This document shows positions 23,030 through 35,929 of a stretch of 64,000 nt of DNA, one piece after another. Below the pieces are notes generated by a model. That model did no database searches and was not told the DNA's origin. It worked only from the letters and a program-made list of their open reading frames with translations. The DNA is from Dryas octopetala (taxonomy: Eukaryota > Streptophyta > Magnoliopsida > Rosales > Rosaceae): positions 4,836,001 through 4,900,000 of the forward strand of contig OY992838.1 of NCBI GenBank assembly GCA_963921425.1, in the 5' to 3' direction. The translations under genes were made by a program, and so were the position numbers. Positions within the stretch are counted from its first letter, which is position 1, and each line of letters opens with the position of its first letter.

Positions 23030-26000
23030 CTGAGAACTGAGGCCAACCATGGTTTCCAGGGATGACAAAGCACTGAGGCCCATCATATTGCTTCAGTTCA
23101 GACACACCACAGGGTAGCTCAGGCTTATCTACAGCTATATGCTCTCGTTTAGACCATGAAGGGGGCTGGAGAGCACACTCAAAAGGACAAAAGAGACGCC
23201 TTTCATAAGTGAAAGCTGATGGATTAGGATACCTAAGCCAGAACCATGACATATCAAATTACACAGATTAGGAGATATTTAACAAGATAAAATATCATTG
23301 TCAGATATGTTTGTGGATTAAAAATGCCTAAACAAAGAAACAATGGACATCATTAGAGGTTGAGGTGCTCCTGACAAACAGAGGTCCAAATGAAACATCA
23401 CAAGCATATGCACTCAAAGAAATATTGAAAACAGGGACGAAAATATCAACAAAAACTTCATATATTGGAAACTTCAATAGGGTGATCTTTTAAGTGCACT
23501 GAGATGATTGGCATATTCTTAACCGAGATTAAAATGGATTCACCCAAACATGAAGCTAGTATGGAGTTGCTCTCAACAAGTAAAGGCATAAAGTAGCGAA
23601 CACTAATTGAGTAGCGAACACTAATTGAGAAGCTAACCAATGCACAATTGATCCAAGATATGGAGTAAGCAGAGAAAATGGTGGCAAAGGAAAGTCATGT
23701 GGGAGCAGGGCAGGGCAACTAAAAATGCAGACAGCAGTGAGGGCAACACTGGAAATAGCAATATTGGTGGTGGTGATTTAGTCAGACTCACAGTGCTTAA
23801 TGAAGTTTTTGATGAAATTCACATGTCCCGCCTAAAACATGAGTTTCCATAGTTCAGAAAACTCTACTAACATTTACAACAGGAATATCCAATCGGGTCA
23901 ATCCAGTTCCAAGAGTAGTCATTATGGAGTCCAATTATGATTGTTCCAATTAAGTACTCAATCGCAATGTTAAGTTACTGAATACTAGTTCTACCTTCTA
24001 GAAAACACAGTTCCTTGTCATGCTTAGCCTTGAAAACAACTATTTCCTCCAAAAGTCTTGACCCAAAAAAAGGCCACCAAACTTCTATGCAATCACTATC
24101 ACTTAATGCCAGTCTAACGCAGCCAAAAAAAAAATGCCAGTCAAACAAAAGTTGCAATGTTGTTGGTCTTAAAGTGTAAACTTCACCCAAAGTGTTGAAA
24201 CAGGAATTCACTTTCAAATTCAAAATTTACAATTAATTTATTTAGTTTTATGCAATGTCAAGACTTCAATGTTGATGAACTACTTTTGGGTCAAAATCAT
24301 TTAAACCACAGAAGAAATGACATGAAATCATTTTACCTTATAATTTACCAGGAAACAAATATCTACATAATAATTGATCCCTCATGCCATATTTTTAAAC
24401 ATAAATAATTGTCAACTTACGCCAGATCCCCTCCAATAAGTAGTAAGTCTCCCCGCGGAAGGTTAAGAACAGACTCATCACTGTTGATATCAATGGAAGG
24501 CTGAGCAAGGAGTCGGGCCACAGAATAAGATGAGTTTCCACCATCACCAGTATCAGCCATGAAGTCAAACCATAGATCATCCTTGTCAACAAAATCATCA
24601 TATAAAAGATCCCCTTGTTGAGCTCCATCATGAACCTTGGTCATTGCTGCCTAATGATTTGAGAGGGAAACATATATGTCATTACAGCATTGCCCTTATT
24701 TAGACTACAAGACTTTCATGAAAAAATAAATATTTGAACACAAAAATGGAGCTCATTGGAAATAGAGGAGATAAATGTATCTGTCAGTAAGTTGAGAGAA
24801 GAATAGAGTTATTACTTATTACACTACCAAGCCCCACAAAATTATTTCATATGAAGTGATGATTTTTGAAGGACAATATATGGTTGATGATCAAAAGATA
24901 CTAAAACATACAGTTTCTTCCTTCTGATTTATTAAACAAACTTATAAAAGCAACTATATAATAGCGATACTATAGAGATAGTACTGTAAACAAGAAAATT
25001 TCCAACTATTTACACAACTATTATCAATGCTATATTTTGTGAAATTAAATAAGGCAAGTCACAAAAGCATAAAAATGTAATAATAAGACCTACATATAGA
25101 CTCTTTGAAAAAATAGATAAATAATTCTTGAATGGTACCATATATCTTTTAAGAAGCCAAAATTTTCAAATGTACATAGGTGTTAAAAATTTCGAGAGGA
25201 TATTCTCAAAGCTATTGGAAATATAATTTAAGTTACTAACACAAAAAAAGAAAAAAGAAAATTATGCAACAGTACATTAAAATGAATATATTACACATCT
25301 TGTTTATAGAATGAAAACACTACACAATACGAAACTACCTGCATCATACGCATGTCAAAGCGGCCAACAAAGACAGTTACTGATACCAGGAGGTCAAAAA
25401 CAGTCTTGAATAAATCAGCTGATGTCCTGCAACATATAGCCATCAGCAAAGTAAATGCAAATATCTGAGTATCCTCTGTCAACTCCCCTGAAGACAAAAA
25501 CAGAATGGGAGGGGGGAGGGGGGGGAGGGGAAGAGAGAGAGAGAGCATATACCCTGAATACCAAGGAACCATATCCAAAAAATCAGGCTTCATTTGCTTG
25601 TTCTTCGACTTCTCATATTCTTCAACAGACAGAGGGTGAGTAAGAGCCCACCTGTTCATTTGAGAAACAAATGAAACATGAGGTAATTATAATGAGAATT
25701 GAAAAGGCATAAGGCCATAATCAATCATCTAACCAACCATAAGCAGAAATATGATTGATACATCTTTTCCTACATTGTGAAAAGAATACTCACTATGTAA
25801 TCAGAGCCTAGCTGCAACTTTTCTGTAGGTAGGTTTTTCACAAAATAATTACACATGCAAATAACTCATCAAATTATACATGCAAAATTCCACTAAGACC
25901 TTTCAGCAACAGTCCGCTTAGTCAAAACAACAAAAATCCAATATCCACTGTCCCACTAGAGTCACTTATATGTTCACTTAATGAGAAATTTCACTTGCCC

Positions 26001-27856
26001 ACATGTGGTTAGACAGTAAAACACAGATCTCCATTAAAGATTAATATGAGAATCTATGCCCCTCCAAGATAAGTGCCACACACTACATGAAGGAAAATGG
26101 ATAAGTGGTTATGGAATAAATAACAGAGAATGGTTCTCCATTAATTAAATTTTAAGTTGTTTTACAATGAATAGACATGTTAATAGAAGTAATTACTGAT
26201 TAGTGACATAAGATTATGTAATTAGTTCCGCTCGAGCTCATCATGTTTAGAGTTTTACACTTCGATCCTCGCAATCACATGTCGAGGAACCATATATGAG
26301 CATGGTTAGAAGTTTAGGGAAATAAATCTACACCAACTTAGAAACATCCAAAAAAAATTCCATTAGATCCTATCAACAACTGGAATCCAATTATAGCAAT
26401 GAAGGCATCAATTATAGAACAAACCATGGATTATAATGGAATTATAAACCAAACTTCAGACAAAGAAAGTGAAGCCAGAAAAGATATCATTCATTACAAG
26501 AGACAACAATCAGTTATAGTTTAACATTACAGGAACCATGTCACAATTTACCACTCACCCTGTTGACCTTTCCACAACATAATTAGCAATATAGAGGCCT
26601 ATGAATGTAGCCCATAATGAGTATAATGGGGAGATTTCATCCGATGAACCAGCACATGAACCATTGCATGCTAACTGAAAAATGAAAACATACAAATAAA
26701 AATAAAAATAAAATATAATGTTAATTATAATAAAACAAAATTGCAAAAAAAAGGCAAAAAAAATCTTTTTTTGTTTGTTTGACCTATACCTCACCATAAA
26801 TGACCCACTTGGACAAAAGTGGATAATCACTCGCAGACCCAACTGGAGCAAACCAAGATGAGCAGACCTGATCTTTCAACTCATTCATTCGGAGGAATTT
26901 TGAAAGCCATGTATTTCTTTCATCTTTCTTCCAGAAAGAAAACCATGAGTTTCTTCGTTCCAGTGGTCTCTCTCTCAAAATAGCACGGTTTCCACAATGG
27001 CTATAAAATACGCAGCAAGCTATACTGAGAACCTACATGAAGAAAAATTGCATGAAAAATTTATCCAGAGATAATATGTTGATGCAGGAGCATTTAAGCT
27101 TCTTCTCTACTACATTGCAAGTATATGCAAAAACTGGAAACGTGATATGGAGTTAGAAAAAGTGTTATAACTTACAGCACAGTTTTGGAGAATGGTTGAT
27201 ATCGCTGGCCTCTTTCCAGCCACACGTGACACAAGACCAATGTACCAAAGGCCAAGAAATATAATGTGGAAGAAAAGAAGAAACAGAACAGAAGTGACAT
27301 ATACATTAAAACCCAAAGACAGATTCATCCTCATATCAACTCCCATTGATTGAAAACTAGGAAGGTGATAGACAGCTGCCACTAAAATCCAGACTACATA
27401 CCTACAAAAGTAATTCACAGAGTTAAAACTCCTATTGGTTCTTTATGTTTCCGTGTACTTATCTAGATTAATTCTCATACATATACTACATGTGTGCAAA
27501 TGAGAGATAGTACAAAGTACAAATGCAACTGACATAGGATTCATACAATATACTTACCACCGACTGAAATTTGAATAGCTTGGTTTGATAGTCTTCCCTA
27601 AAAATGGAGATGAAAAGAAATAGAAGAATCCCAGCAAACAGGCATACATAGACCACCATTTAATATTGTTGTCTAACTTCTCTACAAGAGTATTGATGTT
27701 GTCGGACGAGATAAAAAACAGGCAACCCACAACAACAGCAATTATGGCATGTCGTGAATGCTCGTGAGGATAAGGATATGTATGGGTAAAAATTGTCCTA
27801 ACCCTCTCCATTTTTAAAGTATCTAGAAAACCAACGGACTGCTTATTAGATCCCAT
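20070..27856 (-). CDS. Multi-pass membrane calcineurin-like metallophosphoesterase
   Basis: Fifteen coding exons joined in phase, 1020 aa: 27856-27558, 27401-27176, 27032-26790, 26674-26559, 25651-25553, 25426-25339, 24650-24421, 23232-23048, 22891-22692, 22370-22038, 21914-21813, 21561-21264, 20867-20719, 20646-20362, 20279-20070. Several hydrophobic segments lie before and after a soluble phosphoesterase domain. Metal-binding motifs are GGDLAYP (D432), GNHDW (N494, H495), THEPNW (H574) and AGDLHHY (H613). The usual first motif Asp-x-His is not evident; GRFDMRMMQ at 349-357 stands in its place. Leader exons are inferred at 27941-27857 (after a GCTCAG acceptor) and at about 28960-28779. The first in-frame ATG was chosen. 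Substrate is unknown. A similar exon-1 fragment lies at 34140-34242. Confidence 0.92.
22989..23028. repeat. (GA)n microsatellite inside an intron
   Basis: About 20 GA units lie in the metallophosphoesterase intron, only about 20 bp past the exon 8 donor (exon ends 23048). Confidence 0.95.
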
Positions 27857-28960
27857 CAAATGAACTTGCACTCTTCAAGTTGTAACAAATAAACCACACT
27901 ATGAGTGTGCCAGAATCACCACAGAGATCAACTCCAATATCCTGAGCACAAAAACATGATAAAAAAGTCAATAGAGGAACAAAATAAAAAACATAATGAT
28001 GTTGCATATTGCTTAAGTAGAACAAAAGCAAAATCAGATAAGAAACATGTGAAATTAATTTATATGGGAAGTGATTTGGCCAAAACAATTTATCATCATT
28101 TTTTCTAGTCAAATTTCTGGGCCTCTCCCCGCAGGAAGATCCTATTAAAAGAACCAGTTCTGAGCTTATCATATCGCGAGTTAACATCAATCATCTATGA
28201 GAAAAATATTACCATATTTGCATCACCCTAAGAATTGGAAGAGGAAAGAAAATCCAGTTTTGAGTGATACAACACTTGGTCATAAATTCTATCAACCATA
28301 GCACAAAATTTCAACTCAAAATCAAACTTATGAGCAGACAGCCACAATTAAAACCACATTGCAGTTAAAAACAACAACCCCTGCTTGTGTGAGAACTGAG
28401 AAGTAACCCAACTCATTAAAACTGACAACAAACTACTATTGCAAATGCCAAAGAGCTCTAACCACAGAAAAAAGAGTCATTGAGAAAACTAAGAAACAGA
28501 CACCAAAGCGTAAACATTGTATAAAAATAGAAAACCAACTTCAACTTAGCCACACACGATTGTAAAAAAGTTGAATTCAGCGCCAACAAAGAAAAGGGTA
28601 ACTCCATTTCTGAGAGCCAAAATGAAGCACTAGGGTTTGATTATAGAATTCCAAAAAGGAAGACCCAGAAACAAAAGCGCTCAAAGGCTCGAAGCATACC
28701 ATAACCGCCACAAAGCATAAGCAATAATAAAAAAATTAACAATCAATTAATCAATCAATGAAGACCCAGAAATAACCTTTTGAAGCCGAAATCAAAGAGC
28801 AATTGATCGAACGGCAATCACGAATAATGCTTCGGAAACTCTGAAATCAAAGAGAGAGAAGAAAATGAAAGGAAAGGAAAGCCTCTCTGCATGTGGAATA
28901 TAACAAAAAGGGTAAGTGGCTCGTTTGTTGGGTCTCTCTTTCTCTCTTTTCTCTGAGAGT

Positions 28961-29709
28961 CAGACCGACTTAGCATCAATCTATCTAATTAAGAATGTCT
29001 GCGAGGAACATAGCATTATAGCAACGGCATATTCGATTTGCGCCAACACCAGCCCATAATCTAACTTCGCTTCTAATTACCATTTTAGGAGCCTAAGTAA
29101 AGTCCGCGTGTTCGTGCTTCATGTGTGAGAATTACGCAGACGACAACATTGACATTGGGCTAAGGTTGCTTCCGTTTTAGGATTTCCGCATTTTATCTCG
29201 TGCTTTTCAAATCCGTCTTTATTTGGTTGGTTACGGACTCTTCGGTCTAAGTGGATTGGTCCTGTGCATGTGTGTTTGAAGGACTTTTGCGCAAGCCCAG
29301 CCCTTGTTTAGGTTGTTGGGCTTACAACTATGTTACATTAATACCTATTATATAACCTAAAAATAAGTAGAAAAGGTTCAGACCAAAGAAAAAGAAAGTG
29401 GAAAAGGTCATTCAGGCCAATTGACCCCATTGGCCAATGCAAAATATATGTCACGTCCATAAATCCATATTTTTGAAAGGATAAAGAGATCATTGCCAAA
29501 ATAAAATGGGGGTTACTTGGAGATGAAAAATCAAAATGATCAATCCTGAGATTAAAACAGGTTTAGCCAAATTTGTACTATATTTATCAACTTCATTATC
29601 AATACATGCCAAAAAAAGAAAATCATTATCAATACATTGCCCCACCATGTCTTGGCCACTGATTATCAAACAGACAAGAGAACACAGAGGATGTTGCTAA
29701 GTTTACACC
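28961..29709. other. Promoter region of the metallophosphoesterase gene
   Basis: AT-rich sequence between the presumed transcription start of the metallophosphoesterase (-) and the SYF2 stop. Bases 29219-29327 recur at about 85% identity at 34251-34358. No gene was seen. Confidence 0.5.
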
Positions 29710-32014
29710 TTAGTCAGGCAATGCAGTTCCACGCTCGAGATTGTTTTTGATTTCCAGTGTGTATTTACCAAAGGCTCGCTCAATCTTCTTGTTGAAATGC
29801 TCATTGCGATCATTGATCGAGTCAATATCCTTCTCATCATGGAACCTCCTCCTCCTGCTAAATGACTTGTTCTTCTCTTCCCGATCCTTGAGTTCCTTCA
29901 CCATCTTGTCAATCTTATCCTCAGAGAGCTTTGGAGCCTGCACCATAAAATAAAAAAAACTCAGGAAGAATAGACCATTTCTAACCAGACTGCCAGGAAT
30001 CATCAAATTTGCTCAACAGAAAAATACCTTCCCATACTGGAGGCTGGAAGCTTCACGGTAGAACTCCGGATCAGCTTCTTTCATCTTATTGTATTCTTCC
30101 AAGTCAATGTTAATGTTCTTTGTTCGCTTTTTGTATGCATTGTACAGTGTTTTCTGATTGAATACTGTTCAAACCACAATTTGAAGTCACTTTCTCATTT
30201 AATAGATCTACAATAATAAATGAGGATATCAAGAATAATGTTTTAATTTTACATTCAGTACTTGAGTACCACAATTGCCAGGAGAGAATTCTGATGTGTG
30301 AGCATGCACGCATGAAAGTACATAATTGACAATGTTTCACCACAATGATTACATAGCCCAATTCAACTAAGCATACATATGGAAAAGTATTCAATGAATT
30401 ATGTGATAAATTTTGAACTAAAATTTTGGATTTTTTTTCCCTTTCAGGCCTCCTCTCTCTTTCTTAACCCTAGGTTGTGCTTCTTCATTTGTCCTAAATA
30501 TTCTTATCTCCTCCTCATTAAGGTTAACCTAATCAATTCCAGGTTACATCAAGAAGCTTTCTCCCATATTCTACAACTTCAATCAAACTGAACTTGATAA
30601 AAATTATGAGTCCATATCAAATACAGCTACAAGTATGTTCTGAAATGAAGGAATATGAAGAACATATATGTGTGTACCATCATTAACAAGGAACTGAAGA
30701 TACCAGCGAAAACTTTAACCAAAACAATAAAGATCAATGAATTAATGAGTAGAGATCGTAATGCATACCATCCCAACCAAATGGGGCAGGATCCTTTTCC
30801 CATTTCTTGTATTTTGCCTCTGCCATCTCTTGTGTATCTAGCATGAACGCACTTTTCATATCCAAACCATTTGCATCTAGAAGTTTCCCAATTCTTTTCT
30901 TCCTCTCTTCAAGCCATTTTTGTTTAGAAATGCCCCTGGACTCTTGTGGTGGTTCCAGTCTTTTCTTTTCAGCCGCAATATCTGTTTGATTGTCTTTTCT
31001 AGCCTTATTCTACATAAAAGTTGACAGTTAAATCAATATAAGAAATATCATGGAAAAGCTTAATATTTAAAATCCAATCAACCTTGTCACGTAGACATCT
31101 CCTTTCTAAAGTTTCAGAGGACCTTACCATTTTCATCCTCAATTCCCACAGCCTTTTCTTCCTCCCTGTGAACTTTGTGAAGTCCCCTTCCATACTCTCC
31201 TCAACAAGATGGTCATCACCATCACCAGCCTGTTCTTCAAAATCAGGTCTTTCATTATGCAGATCTTCCGCTTGCTCAGCAGCCTCCAAGTTGGATTTGC
31301 CTTTACCACCACTAGCTTGCACAGCTTCTGATATAAAGTAGAAAAGAATGGTTTAGTTATAGACAATAGACAAATGGCATGGAATGAGTGTACTGAAAAA
31401 AAAAAAAAAATGACATGTAATCACAATAATTTAATAATGGGGCCTTAAGAAGGAAAAACATAGAAGTTCCATGTATACTTCAATAATCTAAAATTCTAGC
31501 ATGCATAGTTGAACACAACGTTCAAAGTTCAAACAATGCAGACCTCTAGATTAACCAAAAAATTAATAACTTGAGTCCCTGCTCCCTATTTTCATTTCAA
31601 AATGATGCTTATCCCACAAAATCAATCTCCTAAGGTTCAATTCAGATGAAAGCCGGTTGTGTAAAAGACTATGCTACAGCATGCAGGTATGGAGTCAAAA
31701 GTGAAGCACAAGAAAGAGTTCATTTTTCCCTAGGACACCACTTAAAAACCTACCTATGACATGCTAAACAAACACAAAATGCACAAGAGGCACACCCTGG
31801 TGAGCACCAATAAGATCACAAACACAGAAATGGCCATGGTTATTTCAATTGATGGAAAGTGTGACAAAAATTTAAAGAAAAAAGAATAACCTGATTGATT
31901 TTGATCCATCCGAGCCTTGGCTTCGGCAATAATTGTGAAGCAGTATTCGCTGCATTCATGGTAAGGATTTGATGCATTTCTGCAATCCGGGTGTACTCTT
32001 CCTTCGTCAGACAT
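29710..32014 (-). CDS. SYF2: Pre-mRNA-splicing factor SYF2
   Basis: Component of the Prp19/NTC-associated spliceosome that helps activation and the catalytic steps of splicing, in the nucleus. Five coding exons: 32014-31891, 31327-31128, 31009-30769, 30164-30028, 29937-29710, in phase, 309 aa. The N-terminus MSDEGRVHPDCRNASNPYHE is typical of plant members. An acidic low-complexity segment follows. The conserved SYF2 domain runs from about residue 95 to the end and includes SRGISKQKWLEERKK, KYKKWEKDPAPFGWDV and NDRNEHFNKKIERAFGKYT, ending GTALPD. The ATG lies about 37 bp after a TTTCAG acceptor, so at least one upstream non-coding exon exists (candidates near 32581-32800 or 33257-33400). Length and C-terminus are normal for the family. 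Confidence 0.97.
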
Positions 32015-32308
32015 GGTTTTAGTGCTTTCGGCTCTACTGTATCTTTGTAGCTACCTGAAATACATACTTCAATTAAGCCTATTTTCAGATTCCATACACC
32101 AAACAGCTAGATTAGCAAAATGGATGTTAAGGCCAACGTGAAAATGGCAAAAGTTTTGTGCATGTTATAGATATTTAGACACTAGCTGCCCATCGGTTGG
32201 TTCGGTAAATGGGTACGAAAATGAAAATTTTCGGTATTCCCATTTCAATGCCGATAACCGAAGTAAATTTGGGTTCATTCGATTTTTTGGTATTTTCGAT
32301 CCTTAAGA

Positions 32309-32382
32309 AACCAGCAAGCATACAAAATTTTCTCATGGAACCAGCAAGCATACATAATTTTCTCATGAAACCATCAAGCATA
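32309..32382. repeat. 30-bp tandem repeat, about 2.5 copies
   Basis: Units starting AACCAGCAAGCATACA repeat at 32309, 32339 and (partial) 32369 with two or three substitutions. They lie in the SYF2 leader intron, next to about 100 bp (32183-32290) rich in TTCGGT/ACCGAA words that look like a degenerate transposon end. Confidence 0.85.
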
Positions 32383-32608
32383 CCTGATCGTTGCCAGTGA
32401 GAGAGGGATGCAGCGCCGGAAAGAGAGAGAGGCAAACCCTTAACCCCAAAATCTGAGACACAAAATTGGCATAAATTAACATCAAAATCACTAAATCAGA
32501 GTATAAATTGAAAACCCTAAAAAATCAAAACGATAATTCAACCCTAAATCTTAAATCCCTAATTAAAAATTACCTTCTTAGATTGGCGATGGGTGACTGG
32601 GTGGTGAG

Positions 32609-32614
<6 letters not shown>

Positions 32615-32651
<37 letters not shown>

Positions 32652-32717
32652 GGTGGTGAGACAGAGAGAGGGAGAGAGGGAGGCAACGGTGGTGAGACTG
32701 AGAGAGGGAGGCAACGG

Positions 32718-32753
<36 letters not shown>
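32615..32753. repeat. Two (AG)n microsatellites
   Basis: (AG)n tracts at 32615-32646 and 32720-32753 are separated by imperfect GAGGG/GGCAACGG repeats. Seen from SYF2 they are CT-rich, as in many plant 5' leaders, so this may be the SYF2 first exon or core promoter (inference). Confidence 0.8.
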
Positions 32754-32755
<2 letters not shown>

Positions 32756-33187
32756 GGAACTGATGGAGGCGCGGAGAGAGGGAAGGGGAATCTTTTAACA
32801 TTAATTTCAAAAACCCAATTCTTACTTTTATGAAGCTTTAGAATTAAGCACTGGGCTATAATTTATTCCTCAAGCTCCTTTCTAATCCAAGAAAATTTCA
32901 ATAAGTTCAGAACCTTGTATAAGACTGACCAATACAAATTAGAAAAATGTACCCATCACCTATGTAACTATGTTTAGCACCCAATAAAATTAAAAGGATC
33001 AATAGAACGATTAATTAGTCCAACAGAAAAAATAAAAAAAACTAGCGTGACTGCGTGAATGACAAAATTAAGCTTATTGTTTCCATTTAGGTCGAAAAGA
33101 TTTGAAGTTTAAATAAGATGATTACAATTTCCTTCCAATTTCCTTAATTATTCATCATCTTATCAGCAACCAAACGAAATTTAACTT

Positions 33188-33204
33188 AAACCCTAAACCC
33201 TAAA
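33188..33204 (-). promoter_or_regulatory. Double telo-box (AAACCCTAA) upstream of SYF2
   Basis: AAACCCTAAACCCTAAA contains two overlapping telo-boxes. These elements are common near the starts of plant genes for translation and RNA processing. Depending on the true start site it lies in the SYF2 promoter or its leader intron. Confidence 0.5.
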
Positions 33205-33445
33205 TATGCTTATCAAATCAAATCCAAAAGAAATTGCGAAGACAAAAGAGACGGACCTGCGCGATAAATTGGTTGAGTCGTTGTGCTCACTGTCTAGGTT
33301 TAGGTCTTGCTTGGGGAAGAGAGATTAGGTACAAAGGGCTTGGGAGTTGGGAGTTGGGACTAAAGCGCGAACCTTTAACAGAAAAAAGAATAATTACTTT
33401 TTCTCCGGTGATAGCCGGGAAGTAGTGATTAAAAGAAAAAAAAAA

Positions 33446-33904
33446 GGTTTAATTACAAAGTGCACTACTAATTATACGAGATATTTCAAATTGGTTCATT
33501 AACTAAAAATTATTTTAAATACATTTACCAATTATCATAAATCTACAAATTAACACTTCTATTAAAATTTTCATTAAAAAAAACATTTGAAGTGCTACAG
33601 TAGACAATACTAACATGACTTTTATTTTTGACATGATGTATATTGATAGAGATATTTTGAGGTATATACAAAATGACACATATGCCTATCAAGTTGATAT
33701 TGGTAGAGATACCCTAAATGAGGATAGACCACGTGTTATTTTGTGTATATCCCAAAATACCCCTACTTATATATTATATGTCAATAACAAAAGTCACGTC
33801 AACATTGTCCACATGGCACTTAACATTCGTTTGGATAGAAATTTTAACATAAGTTTTAGTTTGTAAGTTTCTAATAGTTGGTGTGTGCACTTTGTAATTG
33901 AGCC
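33446..33904. mobile_element. MITE, about 459 bp
   Basis: The left end GGTTTAATTACAAAGTGCAC and the reverse complement of the right end GGCTCAATTACAAAGTGCAC differ at three positions. A-rich 9-mers on both sides (AAAAAAAAA and ACAAAAAAA) could be a 9-bp target duplication of Mutator type, but their low complexity makes this weak. No coding capacity. Confidence 0.65.
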
Positions 33905-35929
33905 ACAAAAAAATCTAAATTGTACTTGTTTTTATTGAACCCTATTGTTTTTGGGATCCATGTGGTTTATTTTTTACTTCAATTTTCTTAATTTTTACAT
34001 TTGTCAATTACATATATCTTTATAGTTAATAATATTACTTGATTTAAATTAGAATTTAAATAAGATGTTTTATCTATGGATGAGACTATGAGAGGCATCG
34101 ATCTCCGGTATAAATGGATAAGATAGTGAATATGGCATCGTTTGAATAGCTTGGTTTGATAGTCTTCCCTATAAATGGAGATGAAAAGAAATAGAAGAAT
34201 CCCAGCAAACAGGCATACATAGACCACCATTTAATATTGTTGTCCAAGTGTTATTTGGTTGCTTACGGACTCTTGAGTCTAAAGTGAATTGGGCCTGTGT
34301 ATGTGTTTTTAGGACTTTTTCGCAAGCCCAGCCCTAGTTTAGGTTGTTCTGCTTACAAGCCCAACTCGGGCCCTTCTTATCTTGATCCAACGGACGTAGC
34401 AGCCCATTCCAGCTCCCAAAAAGAAAAAGAAAAAAAAAAAGGTTTTGAAAAATACTAATAATAATAATGAAATTTTTAGTGTTCAATTCAACTAAAATAG
34501 AAAGCTCTAAGTTTGTATGGCCACATAATTCCATGATGCATGATCGTTCTGTAGTCGGGGCTTTGTTTTGGAATTTTCCTTTTCTTATCAAAAAAATAAA
34601 AAACGGTTTTTAATGATTCTATTTAACCAAAATTTGCTCATTAAAATTACAAAGGTAAAAGATCATATACAACTTGATAGATACATGGGATTTTAAATTG
34701 TTTCATTTTTATCCCAAAATTTTGTTCAATACATTGGTTATCAATAACGTTATAGCAAGAGAGGCCATACTCTTTTTAATAAAATTTATTCACCAAATGG
34801 TGTCTTTGTAAACATTTTAGTATTTTAGTACGGCAAATTATTTATTGAGTAACATTTGATGGTAGTGACCCTAACAATACCCTAACAATGCTCATTGTTT
34901 GTGCATGTGCTGCTCAATAAGAGCTTTCATTCAAAAGATTCCTTAACTGATGATATATAAATGTTTCAACGGCTAAGATTTGACAGCTCTCCTGTAATGC
35001 TTTCTCTTCCAAGTTTGAAGTTTCAACGAAAAAGTTGAAGTTGAAGGTGTAGTTGGCTAGTTGCAGAATTAGTGAATTCCCCATCGCACATATTGAACAA
35101 GTAATAAATCTCACAGTAAGCGACCGACGGCGCACTCCATTTTTAAGGGTCAAGTCCAACTGTCCAAGTGTACGTACCCAACCACATTGAATGGTGGGAC
35201 TTCCCTCACCTTAGGAACCAACCAGATATTTTGGCACCATTCCCGGCCTTAAATATCTTCATCAACCTTTTATCTAGCTAGCTAGCTAGTCTCAAACTCT
35301 CATGATCTGAGACTCGATCTATGAGAAGACTAATTAGCTAACTAGCTAGCTAGAGAGACCCAGTGGGAGAGGTTGGCATGGAATCACTTGACATGAAAAT
35401 TATATGATAAGGGCGCATAGATCACCGAAACATTTGGTGGTGTAAAATTGTTTGCTTTGAGTGCTTAGACTTAATTTGTCGGTTTTTATATTAGAATTTA
35501 CTCTAAAATTTTAAAATTAAATCTTAATTTGAAACCTTCATAAAGGTTATTCTACATCTTAAAAAAATACAGAATGAATCTATTTAGCAATAAGGTCAAA
35601 AACAGGCAAAAGAAGCAAAGACATCGGCTTGTTTTAAAAAATTTACGTCGAACTCTCGTTGTCATTATCAAATGCTTGATAGTACGTGCGACCATGACAT
35701 GTACGTTTGCACTTAAATGACTTTTGCACATATGTTATATAAACATATTTACAATTTTTTAACTTTGACGACTTTATTATTGTGTTAAGATATAAATTTA
35801 TAAACCATTAAATGTATTTATATGTCATAAAATAAACTGTAGAGTTTTATTTGAATTGAAAGTAGAAGGTACACATGATTAGACGTTTCATTTGAATACT
35901 AGTTTCCCAATTCTCTGGACATACTATAA
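33905..35929. other. Intergenic, includes a displaced gene fragment
   Basis: Contains the duplicated fragment listed separately at 34140-34358. A 57-codon minus-strand frame (about 35084-34914) starting MGNSLILQLANY has no recognised relatives and no support beyond being open. Runs of GCTAGCTA occur near 35275-35355. No other gene was seen. Confidence 0.4.
34140..34358 (-). pseudogene. Displaced copy of metallophosphoesterase exon 1 plus upstream DNA
   Basis: Bases 34140-34242 match 27570-27672, wholly inside coding exon 1 of the metallophosphoesterase, with about one mismatch in 103. After a few bases, 34251-34358 match 29219-29327, upstream of the same gene, at about 85%. Order and orientation are kept, but the roughly 1.5 kb between them (ATG, leader exons, promoter) is missing. 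It cannot encode a protein. The unequal identity of the halves suggests either two events or a later gene conversion of the first half. Confidence 0.85.

Noticed and set aside
32508-32810. Arg-Glu and Leu-Ser repeat frames
   Set aside because: Translations of (AG)n microsatellites upstream of SYF2.
34914-35159. 81-codon minus-strand frame with an internal Met (MGNSLILQLANY)
   Set aside because: No family recognised and no splice or conservation evidence; kept only as a note in the intergenic entry.
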